DNA from: Mesostigma viride
Taxonomy: Eukaryota; Streptophyta; Mesostigmatophyceae; Mesostigmatales; Mesostigmataceae
Reading direction: 5' to 3'
Assembly: GCA_009746045.1 (NCBI GenBank)
Contig: RPFO01000380.1
Location: 1,306,020 to 1,370,019, forward strand
DNA length: 64,000 bases
The notes under the pieces were generated by a model. The model ran no database searches. It was not told the origin of the DNA and saw only the letters and a list, made by a program, of their open reading frames with translations. A program made the position numbers and the translations under genes. Of this stretch, positions 49,019 to 59,668 are shown in pieces (position 1 is the stretch's first letter; every line of letters starts with the position of its first letter).

Positions 49019-50674
49019 CAGTAGTAAGAGCGGGCTACTAGGTCCCGTACCCGTTTACCACCCTGATGAGCAGCTAAGTCATGCAACTCAAAGAGCAAGG
49101 AGGAGCGACAGATAGGAGGGACATACAGGCGCCATTGAGGGGGAGAATCTGCTATTTGCACATATAAAAACCCACCTACAAATTTACAAGGGTGCTTGCC
49201 TAATTGTTGGGGAAGGGCTGCGATGGCAGCTAAAGCTTGCGGCTCAGTGGCCGTAAATCTACTAATAAGGCGTTCAAGATCAGAGGTAGGCATCGCTACA
49301 GAGGTATCCAGAACAGGTTTAAAGAGGTCTCCTACCGCCTTGCCAAAGAGAAGGGGAGGTCCTAGAGGGACTATGTTATCATAAGACTTTCCTGACCTAG
49401 TCGCTATATGGCTAAGCGGTATGGAAATTTTATTTTCCCCCTCCCCCCCACCGAGACCACAGGAAGGGCCTCACACGGGAGAGAGAGTCCTACGTGAGAA
49501 AGGAGATCAGGCATGCGAACAGCAGTATGAAAGAGATAGGCATAGGATTCATCATCAGGTAGTTCACCATAAGGGGTTACACCCATAGTAGTAGGAACTA
49601 GAGTAGTATTGAGAACATCCAGGTCCTCGAAAAAGGAGTAATCTGCGCGACGGGAGAGTGCATCTGGTACTATGTTATCTACACCCTGAACATACTGAAG
49701 TTTAAAAGGGGAAAACTGTGCTAAAAACTCCATCCAGCGCGCTTGACGAGGGGTAAGGTTGGGTTGGGAGAGAAGATGGGTAAGGGGACGGTGATCCGTT
49801 TGGATAACTAATCTATAAGGATCTATCTCACAGGGTTCATTCAGGCAGACATCAAATTGAGCACCTTTAAGAAAGTGCTGCCACGCGTGGCAACAATACA
49901 CCACCGCTAAGAGTTCCTGCTGGTGTACGGGATAGTTACGCTCCGCAGGGAGCATTGTCCTAGAGATATACTCAATTGGCTGTAAGCCCTGACCCTGATC
50001 CTGGAGAAGGACGCCCCCTATAGCTACCTTACTAGCGTCTGTAGCTACCACAAAGGGTTCAGTAGTATCCGGTAGGATGAGTACGGGAGGAGAGAGGAGT
50101 AGGGATTTTAGACTGACTGAAAAGCCGACTGACATTCACTACTCCAGACAAAGGGGATATCCTTCTTTAATAAATGCTTAATAGGGGCTGCTATAGTTGC
50201 GAAACGCGGGATAAAACGCCTATAGTAAGAGGCAATCCCTAGAAAACTACGTACACCTTTAACGTCGGTAGGGGTAGGCCATTCCTGAATTGACTTAGTT
50301 TTATCCGGGTCGGTAGCGACCCCGGCATCTGACAAAACATGTCCTAAAAATGGTACACTCCTACCAGAACGAACTTTAGCACGGCGAGCCCACAAGGAAT
50401 TTTCAGCCATTATCTCTAATACTTTCTTTAAATCACGTAGGTGCGTTTCAAAATCAGGAGAGTAAATAAGGATATCATCTAAGTAAGCTTGAGCACAAGA
50501 ACGGTCATGCTCAGATAAAGAAACAGAGGAGAAGGAAGGATCCTTTAAATCAGATGACACTTGCATGAGGAAGGTGAGAATTCCCCATAACAGGTCTAAG
50601 CACTTCATTCATTAACATTTGAAAAGAGGCAGGCGAGTTACAGAGTCCCATAGCCGCTACTCTAAACTGGTAAT
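49018..50674 (-). pseudogene. Ty3/gypsy pol, 3' part: RT end, RNase H, start of integrase
   Basis: Resumes at YQFRVAAMGLCNSPASFQML and continues AYLDDILIYSPDFETHLRDL (YLDD catalytic box), VGFLGHVLS-type palm and thumb, then RNase H (VVATDASKVAIGGVLLQ, ELLAVVYCCHAWQHF, IQTDHRPLTHLL, DALSRRADY). The integrase zinc-binding start is LYVPPICRSSLLFELHDLAA followed by HQGGKRVRDLVARSYYW. Integrase is cut at 49018 where unrelated sequence begins. At least two frameshifts. It joins 58425-61349 across the copia insertion. Confidence 0.9.
50670..50674. repeat. Target-site duplication GTAAT (left)
   Basis: Pairs with GTAAT at 58420-58424. The gypsy RT frame reads H-Y then Q-F-R-V when one copy and the insert are removed. 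Confidence 0.9.
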
Positions 50675-51196
50675 AGTTAATGCACTCGTGCAAATGGATG
50701 CGAACGTGTGTTGGATTATGCAATGGCTGGCATAATATCAACCCATGCAAGCTTGCCAAGCTGGATTGCATGGGCACGTAGGTTAGGGTAACCTAGCTAT
50801 CCTGTACTAGTGCTAACCAATGAGGTGCTGGCTCCGTCCAGCTAGATCTACTCCAGCTAGGACTGATACGATGCCCACAGGCAACGACTGCCTAACAGCA
50901 CTACGTGGACGGTCCTGGACCTCCCCTAGGACCTCCGTACAGGACTAGCACTGCAACCACCTTGTGGTCTGCATCACAGCTCATAAACCCTACCACGTGA
51001 ATACCCACGTGCGTGTGCACTACATATCTCAGTGCTAATATCTAGCACCCACGTGCCCATCCTGGCACGTGCGGATCTAAATCCTAGTAGAGATATGTCC
51101 AGTGTACTACACTACCGTCCATGTCCGTATCCCACTTGGGAGACGGGGACAACGCCACGTGTACTGATAGTCTAGGCCTGAAGCCCTAGAATAACT
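50675..51196 (-). repeat. Copia-like element 3' LTR (522 bp)
   Basis: On + it runs AGTTAATGCACTCG ... CCTAGAATAACT. The ends are a 5-bp inverted repeat (AGTTA/TAACT), not TG/CA. It differs from the other LTR at a single visible position (AACGCC at about 51151 versus ACCGCC). Confidence 0.95.
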
Positions 51197-51572
51197 CCCA
51201 TTATTACTTTTCTTTGGGGAGTGAGGGGAAGACTCTTCCCACAACCCACTCATATGCCAACCACTACTGATAAGCAAGGTTCCCCACAGGGACAACCAGG
51301 ACACTGAAAGAGATGCATTTATAAAAGCGCCCATAGCTCCTCCGTGTTGGATACAACATCCCCACTGGTTGGGTGCCTGTGTTGGGAAAAACCATTGCCA
51401 GAAAAATATGACCACACGTTTTATTGACAAAGAACAAGCCATCAATAAAGGAGGACCCTTCTGACCTCAAGCTTTAATGACGCAAAGAGAGTCTTACGGG
51501 TGGGACACTTCAGACCCTGCCACCCCATGACCACCCTCCTATCTGGTGCTAATAGCCCTAGGCTGAGGCACT

Positions 51573-52710
51573 TCACCCTCTGCCATTGTATGGGTTCATC
51601 AGCGTGTATAGGACTCTGTACTGAGGCCCTGCAGCCTGTGGCACTTTTGTGAGTGCATCTGCTGCATTGTCAGGGTCTCGGATGTGAGTCTTGGACTCCA
51701 GATAGGTACACTCCTGCTTGAGGACAATCCAGTCCAAATCGGTGTGCACAGCCAAGGGGTTGTCCAGGAAAGAGAGAAGGGATTGACTGTCAGTCAGCAG
51801 ATGGGATTTGACACCAGCATAACTACCAGCCTGATGCTGCAACCACACCAGCAGATGGTTCAAGTACCTGGCATGTAACACAGCAGATACCACAGCACGG
51901 CATTCAGCTACATTGCTGCTGACTGCCTTGCGCTTGTGGAGTCTGCTGAACCAGGAAACCAAAGATTGCTTGCCAGTGGGGTTAGACAACATAAAGAGAC
52001 CTGCCTCTCTGGCTTGTACCTTAGTGACTACCCGTGACTCCATGGAACTGTCCATCATGCATGTGATGTGATGGGTTGGAACAGATCCAAGGCATGAAGA
52101 ATAAGGGGAGGGCCATCATGTAACACCTGTTTAATAGCCCTAGACCCTACCTCCATGAGGACATCATCATCCACTCTGCTGACCACGGCCAGATGAGGAG
52201 CACAAGTGGCACACAGCCAACCTAGCTTACCCCTAATAGTGGGACAGAGATCAGGAGTGATGTCAGAGGGAAGAACATCTTGCAAGACATGACATACTCA
52301 GGGGATGCTTTGAGAGAACACACCCACTCCTTCTGCTCCTTAAACAGGTTCAGAATGATGCCACAGAACTTGACAGGATCTTTCCCCAGCTCCAGCTGCT
52401 TGCCTAATTCAAAGCTAGCAGACACTTGAGCAATGAAATCCTCCACAGCTGCCCTGGGACCAGTAATGAGCTGATCATCCCCATGCCACACAAACATCAT
52501 CATACCAGCAGGATGAGGGATGGTGAAGAAACAAGGGTCAATATCATCATACTGGGCCCCCAGCTTCAGGAAGACCTCTTGGGCAGACAGCCTAAAAATT
52601 TTAGGTGCTGACTGAAGCCCTTCTACCCCCAAGTTAGGCCTTAATGAGGTTCCTTGATGTCCCCAGACCAGACTTTGGGAGTGTTTACCACATAGACTTG
52701 ACCCCTCCAC
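51573..52710 (-). pseudogene. Copia-like RT C-terminus and RNase H, split in three frames
   Basis: 52710-52222 carries RT: LSAQEVFLKLGAQYDDIDPC, MMMFVWHGDDQLITG (HGDD where copia normally has YVDD). 52285-52055 is the connection. 52058-51573 is RNase H: RLHKRKAVSSNVAECRAVVS, HLLTDSQSLLSFLDNPLAVH, YLESKTHIRDPDNAADALTK, the usual copia end block. Confidence 0.85.
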
Positions 52711-54074
52711 ACCTTTTGGGCTATGTCAGGGTTGCCTTTAAGGAAGGCTCGTTTAATGTCAGTGGCTTTACACACGTAGTCCTTACCAGCATTCAGATGG
52801 TGAAGGAAAGTGGCCAACAGGACCTTAAGAGACGTCTGCTGAATACCAGGGGTATACAGTTCAGCCTCTGTTAGCTCAGTGGAGCCCCTGAACTCCGTGA
52901 CACAAGGTCTGGCATGAAAAATGGGAGGTGTCCCATCTGCCTGGGGTTTATGCTTGCAGACAAACTTCAGTCTGAGCTTTCTGGCCCCTTGTGGCAGTGC
53001 CTCAATCGGTGTTACAGGTGGTACCTGGGACTTGCTACGTGGATCAGGACAAACCCATTCCTCTCTAGCCCTGTTAAAGGCTTCCATCCATTTCAGAAAA
53101 CCAATCTGCGTTTGACAGTCTTTGACCACATCATCATAGGACAAGGGAGACATGGACGCTATGTCCCATCTACCAAGCCCAAACGCAGAGGGGTGTAGCT
53201 TCTGAGAATGAATGAGGGAATCAACACAGGGTTCCTGACCTGGGAGGTATTTTATGTTGACAGCATTGATGGCTGCTTCCAGGCCATCACTGATCTGTGT
53301 TAAAGGAATTTTAAAATGGTCCAGGGTGACCTGCCCCACCCCAGTCACACTCAACCTCCCAGCTGAGATGACTACTCCAGGGTATGAGACAAATGGTTCC
53401 CCCAGCAGTGCATTCCCCTTGTAGCCCTCTACTACCTGGAAGGGAGTGGGCACACCCAGAATGGGAATTAGCACTTGGCCTTTGACTGCCATTTTTGTTT
53501 TGCCTGAAAAATCTGACACTCTAGCCCAGGGCGAGCGTTGCAGACTTAGGCCAGATACAGCTTGTGCACTGATGATGCTCACCTGTGCCTGTGTGTCTAC
53601 TGCCAGAATACTGGGATCCTGGTTAGATTCACCCACAGCATTGACTTGTGCTGCACCTGCTGCCATTTGTGCCTTGGCAGTGTGTGCTCTATGTAGAGCT
53701 TTTAGAGCCTCAGCAAATTTATTCCTGGGGACAACAGGATCTGCTGCTACTTGTGGCTGTTCCTGAGATGAGGGAGGAGCGACCTGCTGCTCATCCAGTG
53801 CACGTTCCTCCTGCCCAGTTGGACCATTGGGCTGTGGTGGGGCTGCACCACTGAGGAACACAGGAGCGTCTATGGTTGTGTTGCTTGCATCAGCTATGTC
53901 CCTGGCCAGTTCACTGGGTGAGACCAACCCACCAGACTGAGGCTCTGAATCCATGTCCAAGAATTCTACCCCTGACACGTCTGCCAAAGGAGGGTAATAA
54001 AGCTTCAGTCTATGCTTGCCAACCATTCGCTCTCTGTGATGCTGAATAGTCACCGTGTCACCTGTTTCTGACAA
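52641..54074 (-). CDS. Copia-like pol middle: integrase tail, protease-like domain, RT N-terminus
   Basis: 477 codons. Residues 1-30 (TVTIQHHRERMVGKHRLKLY) are an SH3-like integrase C-terminal tail. Residues 155-250 look retropepsin-like (SILAVDTQAQVSIISAQAV ... GNALLGEPFVSYPGVVISAG), with Asp160-Thr-Gln where Asp-Thr/Ser-Gly is expected. From about 360 RT begins (ARKLRLKFVCKHKPQADGTP, ATDIKRAFLKG). Protease placed after integrase is unexpected for copia (gag-PR-INT-RT-RH). Whether this domain is an active protease is doubtful given the missing Gly. Confidence 0.75.
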   Translation of the reverse strand: MSETGDTVTIQHHRERMVGKHRLKLYYPPLADVSGVEFLDMDSEPQSGGLVSPSELARDIADASNTTIDAPVFLSGAAPPQPNGPTGQEERALDEQQVAPPSSQEQPQVAADPVVPRNKFAEALKALHRAHTAKAQMAAGAAQVNAVGESNQDPSILAVDTQAQVSIISAQAVSGLSLQRSPWARVSDFSGKTKMAVKGQVLIPILGVPTPFQVVEGYKGNALLGEPFVSYPGVVISAGRLSVTGVGQVTLDHFKIPLTQISDGLEAAINAVNIKYLPGQEPCVDSLIHSQKLHPSAFGLGRWDIASMSPLSYDDVVKDCQTQIGFLKWMEAFNRAREEWVCPDPRSKSQVPPVTPIEALPQGARKLRLKFVCKHKPQADGTPPIFHARPCVTEFRGSTELTEAELYTPGIQQTSLKVLLATFLHHLNAGKDYVCKATDIKRAFLKGNPDIAQKVWRGQVYVVNTPKVWSGDIKEPH

Positions 54075-55437
54075 CCTGATGATTTCAGCTGGACCATGCC
54101 ATCTACCAGAGTGGGCTTTGTTCCCTTCCCCTCCCTATAGTAGAGTACCTGATCCCCCACTTCAAACACAGGCCTGGCATTACTTTTATCCTTTTTTGCC
54201 AGCAACTTGGCCAAGTGTTGCCTTTGCGTGTTGTAGTGGTCTAGTACCTCCTGAGAGTAGCTACCTGATTGCAGGCCAATTGGTGTGATTTCACCAAAAG
54301 GAGAAGACATGAGGGTTTGGTGTTCAGAGTTCTGCACACCTCAGCTGCCCACGCTGTCCTATCAGCATAGCTCCCAGACTCTGCTGTCCTGGACTCATTT
54401 TTCTTTATGAGGTCCCTGATAGCACGCATGGTACGTTCAATCATCCCCTGGCGTTCATGATCTTGAGCCCCAGCAATGTCTATCTTGGGCAGATCAGGAT
54501 AATCTTGTATCCACGTGAACTGCTGATCCAGCATTAGTTTTTCCTGAGGATGATACCGTGCTAGTGCAATCAGCAGGGCTCTGTGCAGTTGTTCATTGGC
54601 CATGCCTGGCAAGGGTTCTATCACCACAAACCTAGACCAGGCATCTTTTAGGACCAAGTAATACACCGTGTCCTTCACCAGGTGTATCACATCCCCTACT
54701 AGCTTTCCTCTAGCCAGTGGTGGGGTGGCCACATGCCATCTCTTGGGTTTAGGTGCATGCAGTTGGCACGCTTCACAGTGCTTCCTGACATGCCTGCACA
54801 TCTGTTCCAGGTCACGGCCATCAATTTTATTGGCCAGCCTTTCTGCCACTGCCTCATGCCCCATTGCCTTGTGTAGCTGCTGGGCTAACCTGGCATAGGA
54901 TATAACCTTATCTGCTGCTGCATCTAAGGAGGCTATAGTGGGATCTTGGGCCACCTGTGCTAACGTCATGTCATAAGCCAGGTCCCAATCCACGTCCTCA
55001 CTGTCAGGCAATACAGAGCAAATAGAGGGTACACGGCCATTAAGAAACCAGGGTACAGGAGACTTACAGTCGTCCTGAGTGCTGGCTTGTTTTGGGGTGC
55101 GCCCCGTCGAGGCTCCCTTCCTGGGCTTGTTGCAGCGTCCCCCTGCAGGTAACGGGTGGCGGGGCTCCCAGCAACCTGGGCACACATCCACATCAGATCC
55201 AAGTTCGGGTTTGCCCTTCCAGCAATCATCCCTCTCATGCCCCTTGCATGAGCACCTGGTGCAGTACAGGGTGGAGTCGTGAGGCTTACCTTTTTGACTA
55301 GGCCCCTGAGAGGGCCCTGCCTTACTGCCTGTGTTCCCCTTTCCCCCCTTGTCTGATTTCCCCTGCTGCTTGGATGACCCCCCTGCCTTCTTACCTTGCT
55401 GGGGACCCTTGAACACCGCCTTGACCTGAGCTACCAC
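54050..55437 (-). CDS. Copia-like zinc knuckle and integrase
   Basis: Open from 55437 to 54241, with the rest in an overlapping frame (54337-54050). CTRCSCKGHERDDC (about 55266-55225) is a C-x2-C-x4-H-x4-C knuckle, followed by CPGCWEPRHPLPAGGRC. Integrase: HHCC region (LHKAMGHEAVAERL, CRHVRKHCEACQ), then the catalytic core with Asp in VGDVIHLVKD, Asp in KLMLDQQFTW and Glu in HERQGMIERTMRAIR. It would insert the cDNA copy into chromosomes. The frame break near 54290 separates core and C-terminal tail. Confidence 0.85.
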
Positions 55438-55439
55438 CT

Positions 55440-56157
55440 CCTTGATGAGCTTCTTCCTGCTAGGACCTGCACCGTCCTGACTACCCCCCCTTGGACTTTG
55501 TTAACCTTGGGTTCCTTGACAGTGGAGAAGGGTTCTAGGCTCTGCTGAATGAACAACATGGCCCCCCTAAAATCATCCCACTTGTCTTTAAGGCCAGCCA
55601 GCAGAACTGTTGGTGTTCTTGTCTAACTCGGCTTTGGTGAGCCACTGATGGATCAGGTACTTAGAGTTGAGCTTCTTCAACTCTCGTCCCTGTCTATGTA
55701 CAGGACATACTGTTTGTTGTCCGTACGTAGTCAGACTTGTTGACTTTGTATGAAGCCAACCATGTGAACCCCTTGAGAGCCTGCAGGTGTTCCCCCTTGG
55801 TCAACAGCCCTTTTAGGTCTGCTATGAATTCTGTGAAGATTTGCACCTCATCTGCCCCAGGCGTGCTGCCCTCCTCTCATACATCTGCACCATTTGTTTT
55901 ATGCTAGGTGCAGATTGGTGGATCGTGTTAGACACCCTAAGAGCAGGAAACCAATCACGGATATTATCATGGGACCATGAGTGTTCTATCTTGAAAAGAA
56001 ACTCAAGTGCATCCTCCTGCACAAATCCCTCAGCTAGACCTGGGAAGGTAATCCTATCTTCCCTACGGGATGCATCAAACCTGGGTCGCTGTGGTACAGC
56101 GACAGTCGCTTGTGGTTGAGGTTGCTGCTGCTGCTGCTGCTGCTGCGGTTGCTGTTG

Positions 56158-56197
<40 letters not shown>

Positions 56198-57854
56198 GCT
56201 GCTGATGCTGTGGCTGCTGCTGCTGCTGGGTTGTCGCTCCAGCGTTGCTGCCGCCCGCCATACCCCCGGTGCTTGCTGGTGCCCCTCCCCCTGGTGCTCC
56301 CCCGTCCTTCCCCTCGTCACCATCCTCCTCTGGATGCGACCGCTGGGGCGTAGACGATGGTCCACACCCCTCCTGCCACTTTCCTTGGCGGACCCGCTTG
56401 GCGGCCCTCAGCAGTTGCTCGATTGCCTCTGCTGCCCGCGCCCGCTTGGTCGGGTTGGCCTCCGCTGCGTCCAGCTCCTGGTGGAGTAGTGCAGCGATGC
56501 GGTCCAGCTCCAGGTCCGTGTCGGTCTGCATGGTGTGTTTGGGTGTGGGGTGGGGGGTGGGGTGTGTCTGCGCCAGCACGAACACGCTCACGCGCGTTTA
56601 ACAAGGCCGTTCCTCGCTGGGCCCTTGCTGGCTGTGGGGCACGCATGAAGTCCATACCGCGTCCTCCGGCAGCGGCTCATGTGGCGCCAGACCACGCTCA
56701 AACCGGATTGCGTCTCCGAATTCTCCCTGCAGAGCCCAGGTCCTGGCCGCCTCCTGATACCTGCGCAGAGCCCGCTCCTCCTTGCGCATGCGCCTGTCTA
56801 AGGCACGAGCATTCCTCCTGCTCTTCCTTGCCACCGAGCCTCCTGCTCACGCCTCGCCGGGCCCACCATTGTTGCCAGTGTCGCCTCTGACCTCTTCATC
56901 GCCGCGTCCAGCCTCGCCTGGTGACGCCGGGTCTTCTCTGCTGCGTCGTGCGCCTTCGCACGGAGTCGCTTCATCTCCCGATGCTGCGCCTCCCTGCTGC
57001 GCGCTCCCTGGCCAGACTGTTCTCCGCCATGGACCGCACCATTGCCCTCTTGGCCTTCCGCTGGCAATGCCTGGCGTACTCTATCTTGGCCAGACGCTCT
57101 GCCTCCACCATGGCCGGGTCCATCAAAACCAGCTCCTCTCCCGCGCTCCTGGCTGCATTCCACCGACGAGTCGGTCTCCTGCAGCACATCTCCAGCCATG
57201 CGCCTGAAGGAGCGCGCTGTGCGCCTGTGCGCAAAGGTGTAAGCTCGTTCTTCTTGCGGAGAACGTATGGGGGCGCCTCTCGCGCGCCTGTCGGCCCCGC
57301 GCGCAGCCCGCCCTCGCCACTCGATCCCTCTCCAGCTGCCGCTCCGCGAGCTCCCGGGCTATTCTGTCAATCTCAGTCTCCGCCCGCAGCTGAGCCTCGC
57401 GCTGAGCCTCCAGCTCGCGCTGCTGCTCCAGCTCCTTGCGAGCTGGGCCTCCTGCCGAATGCGCTCTGCCTCTCGGCGGAGCAGCTCCTCGCGTTTCGCC
57501 TTGTCCTCCGGCAGCTCGAGGTCCACGAGGTCCTCGTCCTCGTCGTAGCCGTCTGACGGGATGTCCCCCACTATCGGCACCACCCTCCCCGGCCCCGTAA
57601 CCAGCTCGGGTGCCGTGGGCTGCCCTCCGCCGGTGGTGCGTTGGGACGCCATACATTGTACAGCAGCGGCCTTGCCGCCAACTGATCCAGGAACCGCGGG
57701 TCCTCGTCCGAAGACGAGCGACCACTGCCGGCATCGCTGCCAGCGTGATCATCCCTCCCCTGCCGGCCCCGCACTGCCGCCCGGTAGTCCAAATCTCGGA
57801 CGATGGGGACAGGCTTGACTCCGAAGAGCCCTCACGATCAGAAACGTTCGACAT
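55440..57854 (-). pseudogene. Copia-like gag region, frameshifted
   Basis: Starts at ATG 57854, 44 bases inside the 5' LTR. Pieces on - include YDEDEDLVDLELPEDKAKRE, a charged helix (RKELEQQRELEAQREAQLRA...), KSRRNARALDRRMRKEERAL, LELDRIAALLHQELDAAEA, a (CAG)n-coded Gln or Ser tract (56120-56240) and HSWSHDNIRDWFPALRVSN. Overall a long charged coiled-coil capsid-type protein, broken in at least five places. Confidence 0.65.
56120..56240. repeat. (GCT)n/(CAG)n tract in gag
   Basis: Imperfect GCT/GTT trinucleotide repeat giving poly-Gln, poly-Ser or poly-Ala depending on frame. Confidence 0.9.
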
Positions 57855-57897
57855 TTTGAATGATAAAGATGAAAACTGTGAGAGTTTTATAAATGCA

Positions 57898-58419
57898 AGT
57901 TAATGCACTCGTGCAAATGGATGCGAACGTGTGTTGGATTATGCAATGGCTGGCATAATATCAACCCATGCAAGCTTGCCAAGCTGGATTGCATGGGCAC
58001 GTAGGTTAGGGTAACCTAGCTATCCTGTACTAGTGCTAACCAATGAGGTGCTGGCTCCGTCCAGCTAGATCTACTCCAGCTAGGACTGATACGATGCCCA
58101 CAGGCAACGACTGCCTAACAGCACTACGTGGACGGTCCTGGACCTCCCCTAGGACCTCCGTACAGGACTAGCACTGCAACCACCTTGTGGTCTGCATCAC
58201 AGCTCATAAACCCTACCACGTGAATACCCACGTGCGTGTGCACTACATATCTCAGTGCTAATATCTAGCACCCACGTGCCCATCCTGGCACGTGCGGATC
58301 TAAATCCTAGTAGAGATATGTCCAGTGTACTACACTACCGTCCATGTCCGTATCCCACTTGGGAGACGGGGACACCGCCACGTGTACTGATAGTCTAGGC
58401 CTGAAGCCCTAGAATAACT
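57898..58419 (-). repeat. Copia-like element 5' LTR (522 bp) with G-box cluster
   Basis: Same sequence as 50675-51196 but for one base. CACGTG occurs at 58217, 58229, 58273, 58289 and 58379, all near the upstream (U3) end for - strand transcription. G-boxes are bound by plant bZIP and bHLH factors, so this LTR may be light- or stress-responsive (inference). No clear TATA box or tRNA primer site was found. Confidence 0.92.
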
Positions 58420-58424
58420 GTAAT
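58420..58424. repeat. Target-site duplication GTAAT (right)
   Basis: Matches 50670-50674. Confidence 0.9.
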
Positions 58425-59668
58425 GACCAAAAGGGTTAGCAAAGGCGGTTTTATGGCAATCCTCAGGAGCTATACGCAGTTGCCAAAAACCATCCGCACA
58501 ATCCAGTACTGTGAAACAAGTGGAACCTTTAACCTTATTAAATATATCATCAATACGAGGTAGAGGGTATTTAGACTTCACAGTAATATCATTCAACTTC
58601 CTATAATCAGTAACTAGGCGAAACTTGCCATTTGGCTTAGGAACTAACAGGACACCAGCTGAGTAGGGGGAGTTACTAGGCTCTATCAATCTTGCTTCTA
58701 ATAGTGACACTAAAATCTGTTTTAGTTCCTTTAATTCAGTAGGGCCCATTCTATACATCGGAGAGTGCGTAGGAACTGCACCGTCCTTGATAACTACACG
58801 GTGTAAAACAGAACGAGGAGGAGGATAAGAAGGACTCTTTTCTTCAAAAACTTTGGAGGAATCTATCACAGCCATGTATCTTACTATTTCGTTTTCAGTA
58901 AATCCCACTCCTATTGTATCCACTGTGTTTACATCTATATCCACACTAATATTAGTGATAGGTATCTCCTGTACTTCTAACTGAAGGAACATACATAATA
59001 AATATCCATATTCCTTTAATTCAGATCGCAACTCATCATTGGACAGGTATAGGTCTTACAGGAGGATCAACAGGTGTAGGAGGAGTAATATCTACAAAGG
59101 ATAAATTTTCTACTCTATAATGACGTTCCGGTACCCAGTAAGAGCTATCTGGAAACCAAATGACCATGGTATCATAATTAATAGTAATCTTATTATCCTG
59201 GTGCCAATCTAATCCTAGTAATACATCAGCGGTAGTGATAGGGCCTATAGTGGCCGTCAGGTTGATAGTACGTCCTTGTATGACCAGGGGAAGGGACACC
59301 GTACCCGGGGAATGACTGGTGCGACCGTCAGCATAATGAACAGTGACAGGTTTGGTGTGAGGGATAGGGACTAATCCTAAACGCCTAACTAGGGCCTCGC
59401 TCACAAAGGAGCTAGCCGCACCGCTATCCACTAACACAGAGACATTCAAAAGTTCATCAGCATGCAAGAAAGGGTCTACAACAGTATGGGGAACAGTTAA
59501 GCCACCATTCAAAAACATGAGAGGACGGACACGTAAGGGTAGGGATGATTCAGCTCCTACAGAAGTTATGAAAACAGGCAGGCAAAAATTATTATCTGGG
59601 GTACTATCTAAGGACCTGTCCAGGTTACCCCCGGCTGACAGGCCTACTGTTCCCCCTCCCCCCCACAT
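58425..59668 (-). pseudogene. Ty3/gypsy pol, 5' part: protease and RT fingers
   Basis: 59668-59036 carries a retropepsin (LNVSVLVDSGAASSFVSEAL with the DSG triad, ADVLLGLDWHQDNKITINYD). 59031-58425 continues into RT: LLEARLIEPSNSPYSAGVLL, KPNGKFRLVTDYRKLND, STCFTVLDCADGFWQLRIAP, ending at HKTAFANPFGHY where the copia-like element interrupts. A frame break near 59036 separates protease from RT. Confidence 0.9.

Larger units (their letters stand above)
50675..58419 (-). mobile_element. Ty1/copia-like retrotransposon inserted in gypsy RT
   Basis: 7,745 bases, two 522-bp LTRs, 5-bp target duplication GTAAT. Coding on - in the order gag (57854-55440), CCHC knuckle and integrase (55437-54050), retropepsin-like domain (about 53610), RT (about 53050-52222) and RNase H (52058-51573). 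Integrase before RT is the copia arrangement, but the protease lying between integrase and RT is not. Near-identical LTRs imply recent insertion, yet coding is split by several frameshifts. Confidence 0.92.
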
